Assembly (NCBI GenBank): GCA_009617715.1
Contig: VTFK01000301.1
Location: forward strand, 62,001-126,000
Direction: 5' to 3'
Length of the DNA: 64,000 nucleotides
Origin: Plectrocnemia conspersa
Taxonomy: Eukaryota; Arthropoda; Insecta; Trichoptera; Polycentropodidae
In this document: positions 24,761-36,439 of the stretch, piece after piece
How the letters are laid out: every line of letters begins with the position of its first letter
Position numbering within the stretch: position 1 is the first letter of the stretch
Position numbers and translations under genes: made by a program
Notes under the pieces: model-generated
What the model saw: only the letters and a program-made list of their open reading frames with translations
What the model was told of the DNA's origin: nothing
Database searches by the model: none

Positions 24761-25170
24761 ATAGTTTGAAATTTTATTACGGCTCTCTTGTATTATTGTA
24801 ACACTCGTATGGTATGTACAATACATAGGTGTAACGCTGGGTCTAGCTCACTAATTAAAAATTGTACTAGCTCTCCGTGTTTATTCATGATTGTAATATT
24901 TGAATTTTAAACGGAGCTTGCGTTTGTCAAAATAAACTAATTCAATTTGTGGTTTTAGAACACGCTGAATAAAATAACATGATACAATTTGCGTTGTATA
25001 ATAAAATTATAATATTTTACGAGCACTTAAACTCTGGACTATTAAGTAACCTTTTTTAAATTTGCTATATATTATTAAAATAAACACACGTGACGACTAA
25101 AATCAATACTAGACACGTCTTATTTATTTATTCTAAAATGATTTTCATTAAATTATATACCAATTTAAAA
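24761..25170. other. AT-rich noncoding spacer
   Basis: Nothing recognised. Confidence 0.55.
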
Positions 25171-25361
25171 GAATAATTTTATTTAATGTTGACCTACTTT
25201 CGTGTAAAAATCAATAAAATATTTAGTTTAATTATCACATTACTAAACGCAGACCTCTGAATAATTTTATTTAATGTTGACCTACTTTCGTGTAAAAATC
25301 AATAAATATAACAAGTAGTAACTAAGGCAACTAATTATCACATTACCAAACGCAGACCTCT
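25171..25361 (+). repeat. two-copy tandem duplication (88- and 103-bp units)
   Basis: Unit 1 (25171-25258) and unit 2 (25259-25361) share both ends almost exactly: they begin GAATAATTTTATTTAATG and end AACGCAGACCTCT. Unit 2 has about 15 extra bases in its middle. A third start (GATTAATTTTATTTG) follows at 25362, hinting at an older, partial third copy. No frame or known family. A local slippage or unequal-exchange product. Confidence 0.9.
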
Positions 25362-26028
25362 GATTAATTTTATTTGTTTGAGTTTTCTCTTGTGACATTT
25401 GAGGTTTCATAAATAAATATAAAATATAAAGCCATATTACATATTTTTTCAATAATGCTTTCATACATGATTTTTGTTTCATATTATTACAAACAAGTAA
25501 TAAATGTTATTTTTGACAAAAAATATATTATATATATGTCTTTCTAGAAAAAATTTAAATGGGTATTTATTGGGCAAAGTATTTATAATTTGCAACTATG
25601 AGATAAAATAACCTGTTTTTCTTTAGCTCCTCGATTTTTTTATTGAAATTATTAAATTTCCTATTTAATGAAATTATTAAATTTCCCAAAAATTATTTAA
25701 ATTTTTTTTATAGCATAATATAAACAGAATTGCGACTAAGTTAGAACTAGTAATTTTGCCAATTTAACATAAAAATGTATTTGTTGTTGCATTCATAATT
25801 GATTTCAGAGTCATATTATATAAATAATAGAAAACAACGTGTAAAACACATTGGGATTAAATCTAAATATTTTACAGTTATAAGTGAAGTACCATAAATG
25901 TCACATCTTGTACATTTTTTGTTGTTATTTTCTGATAATAAAAAACTTAATCGATCTATTTAAACTCTTATTCATTGCAATTTACTGGTTTCTAATTTTT
26001 TGGGGTAGACTTCGCAGTCAGTAAGAAT
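25362..26028. other. AT-rich noncoding spacer
   Basis: Contains a short direct repeat of TGAAATTATTAAATTTCC near 25643 and 25669, otherwise featureless. Confidence 0.55.
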
Positions 26029-26345
26029 TTATTCGCTAAAGTATATGTATTGCGAGTTTCTATGATGGGCGAGATCGTTATTTTTCAAACAGTGGTGGAA
26101 AAGCTGGCGGAGGGATGTTGTCAGTGGAAGATCTGATTGGTGTGACAGCGACAGCAAAGCGGAGGTTGATTCTTCTCTGCCGCGGTGCTCGTATGGTAGA
26201 GTCCCTCTTAGGATGTGAGCGCCCATAACCGTATCTTGATCATGCAGCAATCGTCCTTGTTTCTCAGAACAACAAAATATGTATAAGCCTTTAGAAAGTG
26301 ACATTTGCTTGATGGACTTGTGACCTGTTTCGCAACAAAAAAATA
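26029..26345 (-). mobile_element. decayed relative of the 9.7-10.2 kb LTR-like element
   Basis: Bases 26266-26310 match 10151-10195 at 36 of 45 positions, sharing the central word CTTTAGAAAG. Most differences turn CG in the 10-kb copy into TG or CA here. The remainder of this GC-richer block does not align obviously with the first copy. A 91-codon minus-strand frame across it is probably incidental. It is likely another end or relic of the same repeat family. Confidence 0.4.
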
Positions 26346-26789
26346 TTCTGTCATTGTACCGGAGAATCCTTTCCTTTTTTCTAGTAGTAACGAGGTCTTT
26401 GTGTGGTTATATCCTTTACACTATATTGTCTTATTTCTTTCAATTGTTGATAAATGAATATTTTTGGTTGCAGTCATTAACGCGAGTTTTAAAAATAAGA
26501 TCCACTATACCATATTTTTTAAATCAAGCTTAATAGCATTGTAAAAAAATGCAATAATTATTATCTTAGCTTAAATACAAAAAACCAATCAGTGAAATCT
26601 AAAAAACTTGCTATCTATTTTTCTACAATTTACAATTATATTTATCATTGAAAATAAAGTTTTCCCTAATTTTTGCAGTTTTACTCACTTGTTTTAACTC
26701 GTTTTACGCGGTTCGGATAAAACAGTTTTAGTAATTTGAATTAAACTTATAGCGCGACGTTTTACAAAATAAAAAAAAGTATTATCTAA
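26346..26789. other. AT-rich noncoding spacer
   Basis: Nothing recognised. Confidence 0.5.
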
Positions 26790-26935
26790 CTCCACTTTCT
26801 ATACTTGACTTACATCTGGAACCCTCCCACTGCCCATGTAGTATGTTCTAAGTAATTTTTAGAGGGCACGCATGTGGTTGAAAATTTTATTTATTTATTT
26901 TATAATTTAAAGTAACGTTAAAAAGTACGCTTTAA
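26790..26935 (+). repeat. dispersed repeat, family C, copy 1
   Basis: This segment aligns with 41215-41350. Both have CTTGA, then TCCCAC and CATG, then a GCACGC-GTG word, GATTTT/AATTTT, and finally AATTTAAAG..AAC/ACATTAAAAAGTAC in the same order and spacing. About 120-140 bp are shared at moderate identity. The family is not one I can name, and no frame is visible. Confidence 0.55.
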
Positions 26936-27747
26936 TTGTATTTTACCGTTTTATTATTTTATTACAAATTAAATATCAATTTACATGAAATTTTTTAAAA
27001 CGTATTCACCGTGTAAATCATGAGTATATAGTATTTTTTTTATAGTTGTTTTGATAGATTTTACGCTGCATCTTCAGAGCAAGGATCTTAGAGGATTCAT
27101 TAGAAGTCCACGTCAAATTTTATAGCTTTTTCTGAAAAGACGACCTGTATTCCATAAATACCATCCATCGCATCGCTGAAGGTTTGCGCTCCTATATAAT
27201 GTGCTCCGTAATCGTGTTAGAAGTAGCATATTTTAATGGTTTCTTTTTGTGTATTAAAAATACACGTAAATATAAATTTTAATCTCTGATTAAATTAGTG
27301 TTTTAATTAAATTTAAAATTGCTTATAAATATTAAATAGCACGTTAATCTTCAATCGATTTGGTTAACAACATTTTGTATTAAAATAATAATTTCACAAA
27401 CCGCACATTTTTGAGAATAATTTGGCTTATAAATATGCTCAGTCGGATATTTTTAACAATCATCTTTGTTTGGTTTTAATAAAAATATACAATGAAAAAA
27501 ACATCTGATCTTGAAATATATTTTTTCAATATTTTATTGTAACCTAATAGGCGTAAGCCTTATGCGTTACAACAGAGTTAATCTGTAGAAACAGAAACAG
27601 AAAACAACTACTCACGTTTGGAAATTAATGGCAGATACATGTAATTAATTATAAATTATTATGTGTGGTATAATTTATATAAAATACATATAACTTTGCA
27701 GCTTTTTTTTTTTATATACGCGCATTTTTATAAATTAAAATACGAAT
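26936..27747. other. AT-rich noncoding spacer
   Basis: Nothing recognised. Confidence 0.55.
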
Positions 27748-27810
27748 CTGCTGCCGTGGCTCTTAAAAAAATATTTTTATCATAAAGTTTGTTTTACGCT
27801 AATAAATTTT
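27748..27810 (-). repeat. tRNA-like SINE, family B, degraded copy
   Basis: On the minus strand an A-box-like TTAGCGTA (about 27800) precedes GAGCCACGGCAGCAG, followed by an A/T tail with TATAAAAATG. The tail-proximal 30 bp matches the copy ending at 54194. The B box is lost. Assignment rests on that shared 3' end and the common GCAGCAG junction. Confidence 0.4.
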
Positions 27811-30800
27811 TTTGACAAATACGAATTTTTAAATTTGTATGAGCATTCATTATAATTTTAATTATTATCAATAAGCACTAAAATTTTTTTTTTAGATTTA
27901 AATAAGATGTTTATAAACCTCAAATTAAGTAGTTATATGTATAATTATTACGCAATTACTGAAACATTTTGTGATTTATACAGACTTGTGTGTTGTAAAT
28001 AGCATCAAAATTTTATCAGTATGTAAAATCTTTATTATTTTCCTAATGAATCCAATACATTTATATTAGTAAACTCATTACCACAACATATTAACAAATA
28101 ATATTTTTTGTGTATGTATATAATTTCACATTTAATTTTGATTAAATAGAACATACAAGATTTAAAATATTTGGCGCAGATTTTCTTCAAGATTAATGAA
28201 CCCTTTACAAACTCTTTGCTTTGCAGCTATAACTTCAATAGTAATTAGAGAAACGAGAGGGAAAATCTGGCATCTCTTATTTTATAATTACACAATCCGA
28301 TGCTTTTCAAGTTAAAAATAGCACTCGAACAATTAAATCGTCAGCAAAGATTGATGTACGTATTGTCGACGATGAAAATTGTTCGTTATGAGAATAAAAA
28401 TATTTAAAATTATTTTTAAAAGTAAAATCTCTTAACTTGGTTCTATATTTAGGGTATATAAACATTAGCATAGATTTAAGACATGAACACGCGATCCCGG
28501 TGTTAACCGTGTAATTCATGACGGTCGTTATGTAAAGTGCGACAATTCACATGAGGTTCTTCTTATTTATCATTCAGGTAAAAATCCTGAAAAAATAAAA
28601 TAAAAAAGGTACAACAACAACTTTGCCGAAATGGGAAGGTGTAAAAGCGAGACCGTAAATCTTTACAATTTATCTTATCATCTTCACGCAAACGAAGCGT
28701 ATTTACATAAATACGCAAACGAGTGCTAGCGAAACTGAGGTTAAATCCTATTTTTGTGATCGAGGTTTTTTCACTGGGATTAAATAAAACTGAACCTTGA
28801 TTAATAATAATACCACAATGTATATTTTAGCAGTGAGAATTTCTTATGTAGTGATATATTTAAAAAATACAAATTATACAGCTTTAATATTTTACCCTTT
28901 GCTTTCATACTTTTTTCTAAAAAATATATACATATTCAGCAAAAATGATTTAAAGCTGCTGTTAAATACTTATTTCAAAACTATTTTATCAACACATGGA
29001 AAACAAATTTTAATAAATATTTTTTTTAAATACGATGTAAAATAAAAACCCGATAAAAAGTTCATCGGCTCTTTTATATTTTTTAATAAATATTTTAAGT
29101 TTCAATCACGAATCAAGAATCACGCATGTCAAAGAAAATTATATAATAACACGCCATTTAGCCTAATTAATAACATTGCATACAGTTATTATAATGTAGT
29201 TTATACATAATACACGTGTCACACGAAACTATGTTTTTATTTTCTCTCGTTGCGGTATAGTTTAAATTTTCACGCGTCTGCATGATTTTCATACATGAAA
29301 ACGCTTTTGCTTATAACTCAATTTTGATCAAAATTAAATTTTCATTTTATGCATAGCACGCTATTTTTGCATTGATTACGATAGCAACCAATATAAATTT
29401 ATTTTAACTGATACTTTGATTTTTTCATAAATACCGTAAAAATAATAAAATAGAATGAATATAAAATTATTATACAATTTATAACTGTCGCTTAAATATA
29501 GCGATTTTAATATAATTTTAAACGATACCATTTAAAAATGGGTAAAAGTAAGGCTTAAAATATTTTTTTACAATAAAATGTTTATAATATTCAATATATA
29601 TCAATGGGTCTAATTTTTTGCATCGATTTACATAAGTCATGATATACCTTAAGAGTCCATAGAGAATTTAAAATATTGTTTTTTTACGACTCTATATTTT
29701 TAGTAGAACTTTTGGGAATATCTAAATCCCACAACGATATGATATTTTATTCAGAGATATAATATTAAGCGGCATCGGAAAAGTGAACTAGATACTTACT
29801 CAAGAGCATCGCAAATCTCCTGAGAAACTTATGCCGTGTCTCTATGTTATGTTCCAGAAGTTTCAATTTCGTTTCTGGCTCCGTTGAAGCAACTAAAAAA
29901 AGGGTTTCACACCTGATAGCTTATATATTTATATCTAAAGATGCTGGTGTAGCATTTTACATATAGTCCTCACTCAAGTCGATGTATTACATCTTGTTAT
30001 TTGTGATGAGTAGTATTATTTTATTGTATCGATTTACAATAATACTGTATTGAAATATTGTCGTTTTATTCAATATATCTAACCCTTTATGCACCTTCCA
30101 AAGGATGAACGAAACGTTTCTTTAGCGCGTGATCCAAATCGAGATAATAAAACACTCGACTCTGAATAAGAGGCACACACACCCACCTGAGTTCTTTTGG
30201 CTAACACGATCCAAAAAAATATATATACAATACGGAATTGGATTATTAAGAATGCGAATGTGTGCCTGACACCAAAAGGATACATACGCATTCATACTAT
30301 AGGGCTTATTGAATGGTAGCACTAAGGGAGACGTCCTGGGACGCACCTTGAAAGGGTTGGCGCATACATTGCGTCACTACTTTCGCAGAATATTAAAAAA
30401 GTTATCTTATTTTCTATTGTATAGATGAAATACGAGGATATATGCGGATCAGTAAATATAGCCTCACTTGTGATATATAAAACGGGCACAAAAGCGCACG
30501 AAGCGAAATGCCCGATGTAAATTTGAGATGAGTCAATCGTGAGGTGAATGTGTTTTTTTGTAACAAAAAATATTTTATAAGTATTTATAAATCAAATAAA
30601 CAACCAGTATTTTTATTTTTATTATCTCAAGTTTTTTTAGGTATTTTAAATAATGGTCAGTAAAACAATTGTGGCAATTATTCTGTCAAAGCAAAAATAG
30701 CAAGAGTAATTTATATTAAGAAACTTCATTCGTGAGTGTTTGGTATGCGTAAAAAATGAATGAAGGGAAACCCTAATATGCATATTACAGTGAATGTGTA

Positions 30801-31439
30801 TTTTTTAGTTTAGAGTATAAATCATTGGTCTAAATAAATAACTGTTTTATTTAATTGATCGAAAAATTAAGCCAAGTACCGCTCGCATTATTCGCCTCTT
30901 GATTAGCAAAACCAAAGCATTTGAATACTCCGAAAATTATTGTTTCGATTTATTAAATATTTTGATTATAAATTATTTTATTAAAACACATTTATAATTA
31001 TAAAAAAAATATTTTTAAAAATACGGGCGCCAATATTTTCTGCTTTTGGAATAACGAATCTAAGGCAACATCGCCTTTGCCAAAATATCGTTTTTAATTG
31101 ACCACTTCTAGATGCCTTCTAAATTTTTATACAAGGCTAGAGGCAATTTATTCCGATAAAATATATTACTGATTAATTTTTGTCAGATACGATTATCTGA
31201 AAAAATGAGAGTGCGTAGAAATTGTAGATCTGTTTGTAAAAAATACAATTTGATGATTGTGGTATTTATGAGATTGAGATCTAATTATTTTATTTTAATT
31301 ATTGCACATTTAATATATATTTTAAAACATCTTATTTATATTACTTTTTAAAAGAATAAACTCTCGTATATGTATTAATTTATACTCATGTTAAAATTAA
31401 TATTAATTAAATTTAAATTATAAATTTTTACATAAATAT
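27811..31439. other. long AT-rich noncoding stretch
   Basis: No gene recognised. A minus-strand frame at 28307-28519 ends with IFADDLIV, which recalls a reverse transcriptase motif (see findings), but its context is weak. Bases 30070-30370 are GC-richer, with two non-resembling minus-strand frames of 70 and 74 codons. The rest is A/T-dominated. Confidence 0.45.
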
Positions 31440-32550
31440 TATATATCGCATATGCAATTTTTTTTTTGGAAAAATCATTGAATCGAATTTTTCAAATACA
31501 TGTGTTTTAAAAAAAAGAAAAATTTTGTGTGTACTCTCAATGATGTATGCTAAAAAAAAAATCAATAATATTTAGTTGTTACAATAATAAAATATCAATT
31601 TATTTTTCCTATTTATTTATTAAAAAAAATAAAAGATACAATTAGTTATGGGTAAAAAAAACACATGTCGACACATTTTAGTTATATTTCTTTTACCTAT
31701 TAATAATTATTTTAATTATTTTTTTATGAAAAATGTTTATTTCTTAAAAACATACATTTCGCGCAAATTTTTGAAATACGTTTTTTATTTAAATATAGTT
31801 ATTTAGACTTACTTATTGCAAATATTGAACACCTATGTTTAATGAAGCATATTCCATGGACTATTTGGGTAAAAATATGTCTAAATGGAGAAAAAAATGT
31901 TCAAATAGTAGAAAGAACTTCGTGTTTGTAATACTTGCTTTTGTTTTTAATTCACCAGCCATCCCTATCATAAAATAGGGAAAATTTAAAATTACTGGGA
32001 ACTGCAAGGTACCGTTAGAGTTTTTTTTAAATCATTGATTTGCATTTTTTTAATAAATTATGTTATACATACATAGTATCTTTTTCAAAAATTTGAAACT
32101 TTTGCGTGTACTCTTAATAATGTAAAGTAATAAAAAGCAATAATATTTAGTTGTGACCACATATTTATTTACTTAAATCAAGTTGTATATATAAAAACAT
32201 CCGTTAACACATTTTGATTATTACTTATGTTAATTATATCTTTTAGTACAATATATTTTTAGATGATAACATAAAAAATAACCTCTCATTGAAAAAGTTT
32301 TTTAAAAAAAACACATTTTACACAAATTTTACAAATACGTTTTTTATTTAAGTATTATTATTAAAACTTACTTATTGCAGTTATGTGCAATGAAGCGTAT
32401 TCCGTGGACTATTTGGGTAAAAATATGTTTGAATGAAGATAAGATACGTATAGTAGAAATTATTTCGTGTACGCAATACCTGCTTTTGTTTTTCCTTTCA
32501 TAAAAAAGGGGCTGGCAGTATTTCTGGGAAGGGCTAGGTTTACCGTTAGA
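31440..32550 (+). repeat. diverged tandem duplication of a ~550-bp unit
   Basis: Copy 1 (about 31440-32030) and copy 2 (about 32031-32550) carry the same landmarks in order: GTACTCT (31531 / 32108), AATAATATTTAGTTGT, ACGTTTTTTATTTAA, ACTTACTTATTGCA, a nearly identical 36-bp block containing GGACTATTTGGGTAAAAA, TAGTAGAAA, GCTTTTGTTTTT and ACCGTTAGA. The offset falls from about 577 to 544 bp, so indels separate the copies. Divergence is substantial except in the 36-bp block. I do not recognise the unit. It could be an old segmental duplication, or two copies of one element inserted head to tail. Confidence 0.8.
31835..31978 (+). other. short frame inside tandem-duplicated unit (47 codons)
   Basis: An ATG-to-TAG frame in copy 1 begins MFNEAYSMDYLGKNM and continues to a hydrophobic FVFVILAFVF stretch. 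In copy 2 the aligned frame reads MCNEAYSVDYLGKNM and, after two in-frame stops, YSRNYFVYAIPAFVF. The shared reading covers the best-conserved block, but the copy-2 stops argue against a protein in that copy. I recognise no family. It may be chance conservation of a noncoding block. Confidence 0.15.
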
Positions 32551-33475
32551 CTTGCCCGAGATAAAGCAAATGTATTCCTTTTATGTCGACACGTTGCGCA
32601 TGTCGTACAAAAATATCAATAAAAAAAATATTTTTGGTTTTACCGGTAGTGCCGAAGGTCAATTTTGGTCTTATAATACCGGTATTGCAATCCCTAGTGA
32701 AAACTTTTATTGGGTCATGTTGGATTTAAACTGCAAATATATGTTTTGAAACTGATACAGAGAACGTGTATTTTTCAGTAAAGGTATATTTTCACTATTA
32801 TAAATATAATTTCGTCTACTAGGTCAGTTAAAATGTATTAAAAAAATGATATTTAATTTATTCACTGTGCAGTTGATTCGGTACACGTACGTTTTAAACA
32901 CTTTTTCCTGTACAGACGATGTGTCGTCCTACTATTTTTCGAAACGAAAATCGCTGGTGTGCAGGATTTACTAAGTAGCGTTCGCAACTGTCAGTAGAAG
33001 ACCATCACTTACGTCGATTTTTTTTATAACGTATTACGTTTATCAAATGACAGCTTAGAGCAGCATATCATTTCACTTACATCTGTCAAATAAATTAAAT
33101 TTTTATTAAAAGCCAGTAAAAATATATTTTCTACTGGTAATCCACATTCATTATTATATATACACTTAAAATCTTAATATTTTTTTGACTGGTGTGTGGA
33201 ATTTTAGTTATTATTACAATAAAATCGTGTGATTGATTTTAAATCAATAAAAGCTTTATATATTAATTAGCTAATTCAATTTTTGAAGCAAAATTGTTAT
33301 TTAACATAGTTCTAGAACACAATTAGCTACTAAAAATGTTTGAAGAGATGGTAAAAAAATATGTTTATGATTACAATTTTTTTTTGTTTAAATTACATAT
33401 TTATTTGTCTTGAAACTTAGCACTAACTTTTAGTTGTACACCAATTAATATTTATACACGATGTACAGTTCGATG
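32551..33475. other. noncoding spacer
   Basis: The 65-codon frame from 32552 follows the tandem repeat directly but resembles no protein. Near 33110-33150 a TACTGG/CCAGTA pair forms a weak inverted repeat. Confidence 0.45.
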
Positions 33476-33479
33476 ACCT

Positions 33480-33660
33480 TATAAATATATGACGGCGAGA
33501 TGCTCGCCGGGTATAAATTTACAACTTGTCCGAAGAAAGTTTGTGTAACGGGGGTACCAGTATAACTTTCCGTGCGGCGATATCAAAGTTAATGCGATTA
33601 TTTCACAATATACCATATTTCACAATTAGGCACGATCTCTTACAGTAGACAATGTCAGAC
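33480..33660 (+). promoter_or_regulatory. small island with hairpin and TATA box
   Basis: A 7-bp perfect hairpin (33493-33509, CGGCGAG/CTCGCCG around ATG) is followed two bases later by TATAAA (33512-33517) and a CpG-containing stretch. The arrangement could be a core promoter, but no transcript or frame follows. Low certainty. Confidence 0.22.
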
Positions 33661-34119
33661 TAGTTGCTCTTCTACTAGTAAAAGGTTATATAAAAAAAAG
33701 TAATGCATAATAAAAATAATGAAGACCATAGAAAATGCTTACGGTTAAATTCTTTTACGGCATTTGAAGGTTACGTTCGTCACATTTAAAATAAAATAAG
33801 CTTATCTTTCTAGTCAAATCCTGTCACATTGAGCGATGATTATATTGCCATTCTAGTGATTTTAAAGCTAAAAGGCAAAATTGTAGGTAACATTGAGAAT
33901 TTATTTAATAAATGTGCTAATCAGGATCGTTGCCTTAATCACCTATATTTAATGCGACTGCTCGTTTCAGTTTTTTTTTGATTTTGAGTCTCATGAATAT
34001 TTATTCAAATTAGGTATTACAAATCTGAAAAAGATAACATAGATTTAACATTTAAAAGAACAATGAAACTATCTATTTTTTTATTAAAATAAAACTGTGA
34101 ATTTATAGTGAAGCAGTAA
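33661..34119. other. AT-rich noncoding spacer
   Basis: Nothing recognised. Confidence 0.55.
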
Positions 34120-34600
34120 CTGTATTTTGATCGGGAGTTCCCAGGCAAGAAACCTACATATAAATAGACATAATATACAGCGCCTCCGAATATACGAGCT
34201 TCCGATAATATCGCCGGTCGCCAAAGCGTTACTTTTCCGTTATCGCTCCACCGTTATTTCGTTATACGTCGTCGGCAATTGGCCTTTGGCCGTAGGTGTC
34301 ATCTGCCGGTAACGACGACCGTTAAACGCCGTTTTTACCGGGTGTAAGAGGCCGTCGTAAACGCCTAATATTCAAACATCGTTACTAATAAATTCCAATC
34401 TCGGCTTTGATTCTCTGCGATCGCTTGTGCTGTAAGGTCCCAGCCGTAAATGTGCACGCGGGTCGTAACGACTTAGGTCGGCCATCATCTCGATTGGACC
34501 GCAACCCTGGGCCATAATGCGGGACATCCCTTTTACATCATCGGAGGTCACCTGTATGTTTGTCTTTCGATTATGGGGGGTTTACCCAGTTGATGGTTAA
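34120..34600. promoter_or_regulatory. large CpG-rich island, candidate conserved noncoding element
   Basis: Nearly 480 bp have much higher CpG density than the flanks, with many CGTTA/TAACG words and Hox/caudal-like TTATCG, GCCATAATG and TTTACGG words. The only frame (61 codons, plus) is unrecognisable. The size, sharp edges and lack of a frame are typical of deeply conserved regulatory elements in insect developmental loci. That identity is inferred. Confidence 0.4.
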
Positions 34601-35124
34601 TAACTTTGTCGTTTATGTTTTAAAGGCAAAGTTAATTTTATTCTTTTACAATTTGCAAAAATAATTCAATTTAAAAATTGTTTTATAAATAGGCATTGTT
34701 TACTGATTCAAACGGACCGCATCGCATTATCACTTTAAAAAAAAAATATACTTTTAAGCATGACAAATAAAAATATTAGATAAAAGGAGAAAAAGGGTCT
34801 GACTGTTTATGCTAAAGCCAATAATTAAGCAATATATTTTATAAGCAAGAAAGTTATATTTATTTTTAAGGACTTTAAAGAATTTAGCACACGGTTAATG
34901 TCTTAATTATTACTTCGAAAAATTTCCACTGATTCATATATATTTATACACTGATGCATAGAATTTTTACCAAATCCATTACATGCTTCAACAAAATTTC
35001 TAAAAATTATGATGCAATATGATACATCGTAATTACAAATTGCAAACTCCTTACAAAACACATTATTTTAATTAGATTCATTTTTTCCAAATCATCCAAA
35101 AACTAAGATTTCGGAAAGCCCTCA
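34601..35124. other. AT-rich spacer, possible mariner 3' flank
   Basis: Bases 35040-35124 may hold the eroded 3' end of the mariner that follows; no terminal repeat was identified. Confidence 0.45.
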
Positions 35125-35800
35125 AAATTAATTAGATTTTGGCAATGACCTCGTTCAACGTGAATCTTATGGAAAAGCAATTTCTTCTGGGCCAAATATG
35201 GGCGTTTTTACTTGATTTTTTCACCTCAACCAGTCCAATAACAATGCATAATACTCTTCATTTATCTTACGTCCTTTTTACAAGTATTTAATGTGGATTT
35301 TTCCGTGTGCATCCCAAAAAAAAACCGTGCCATTAGCGGCCGATTTCACCATTTTCGCCTTCTTTGAAGCCGGATCAATTCCAAAAATCCACTGTTTTGA
35401 TTGTTCGTTTATCTTTATTTCAGTGAATCTATGTTTCATCAACGGTGATAAATCGAAGCTAAAATTTGTTACGATTGCGACGGAAAAGCGCCAAACATGC
35501 CAATAAATCGACTACACGATTGCGTTTATTCTGCACTGTGAGCAAACGTGTTCCCATCTTGCCGATATTTTTTTCATACCCAATTTTTCGTGCAAAATTG
35601 CAACCACTGAGCCATATAATATGCCTGTAACATCAATAAGTTCGCGCACTTTTACTTGTGGATGACTCGAGATCATATCGTGGATGTGGTCGATCATTTT
35701 TGGCATAGTTACCTCAAGTGGACGTCCCGAACGATATTCTTGACCACGTTTAAACTCATTCACCCAATTATAAACAGTTTTAAGCAATAGAGAAGATGTG
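35125..35800 (-). pseudogene. mariner-family transposase, decayed
   Basis: On the minus strand the pieces run in order: KTVYNWVNEFKRG and SGRPLEVTMPKMIDHIHDM (35780-35690, DNA-binding part), VKVRELIDVTGILYGSV, LHEKLGMKKISARW, a frameshifted RFITVDET with the first catalytic Asp (about 35455), EQSKQWIFGIDPASKK, GTVFFWDAHGKIHIKYL (about 35330), EEYYALLLDWL and an eroded equivalent of FHQDNAR (about 35165). Stops and at least two frameshifts interrupt it and the third catalytic Asp region is missing, so it is inactive. It differs from the copy at 14 kb in sequence style and is a different mariner subfamily. Confidence 0.9.
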
Positions 35801-36439
35801 TCATAAATTTATTTTCAACACGGTTTTGATTTTTTTTGTGTTTTTCTTTTCAAATGAAAGTGTTTAACCACAACACGTTTTTTCGAAAATAGCAAAGGTT
35901 GTTTGCTTGAATTGATAGGTAAAATCAAAGAACGCAATTAAAATAGATGACAATTTGACGGTAGTCTATTTACATTTTGAATTTTTTAGAAACATTTTTT
36001 CAGAAACAAGCACACTTTCAAAACTAGCGCCATCTCTTAGATTAGACAAAGAATAGTAGAGTCCTTAAAAAAAGCATTTAAAGTACAGAATTTATTTTAA
36101 ATTTTGTTGCAACTAGACAAGTAAGCCAAATGCGTTACAACGGGATACACCAGTACTAGCTAGTGACATATATTTATAATGAATTTTAAATAAATTTATA
36201 TAATGGGGTTTTTAATACGATTTTTTCAATATTATAAATAATTTTACAAACATACTAATTATATATAGTATACATGTAACTGGTTTACAACCATTTTTAT
36301 GTTTATAACTTGTTATTAGCTACGATTTGATAAAAAGTAAAATAAAACGTTGGTGGTTATAATTTAATAAAAAAAAGTAAAAAATATTTTAAAATACTAG
36401 CAAAAGAAAAATAAAGATATAGGAAAAAAGCCAAATAAA
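35801..36439. other. AT-rich noncoding spacer
   Basis: The first 250 bp may include the untranslated 5' end of the mariner. No terminal repeat was found. Confidence 0.45.

Noticed and set aside
25640..25690. Short direct repeat TGAAATTATTAAATTTCC
   Set aside because: It is an 18-bp AT-rich slippage product, recorded only within the spacer entry.
32552..32749. A 65-codon gene after the tandem repeat
   Set aside because: No known domain, ordinary composition, and the start lies at the edge of the repeated unit.
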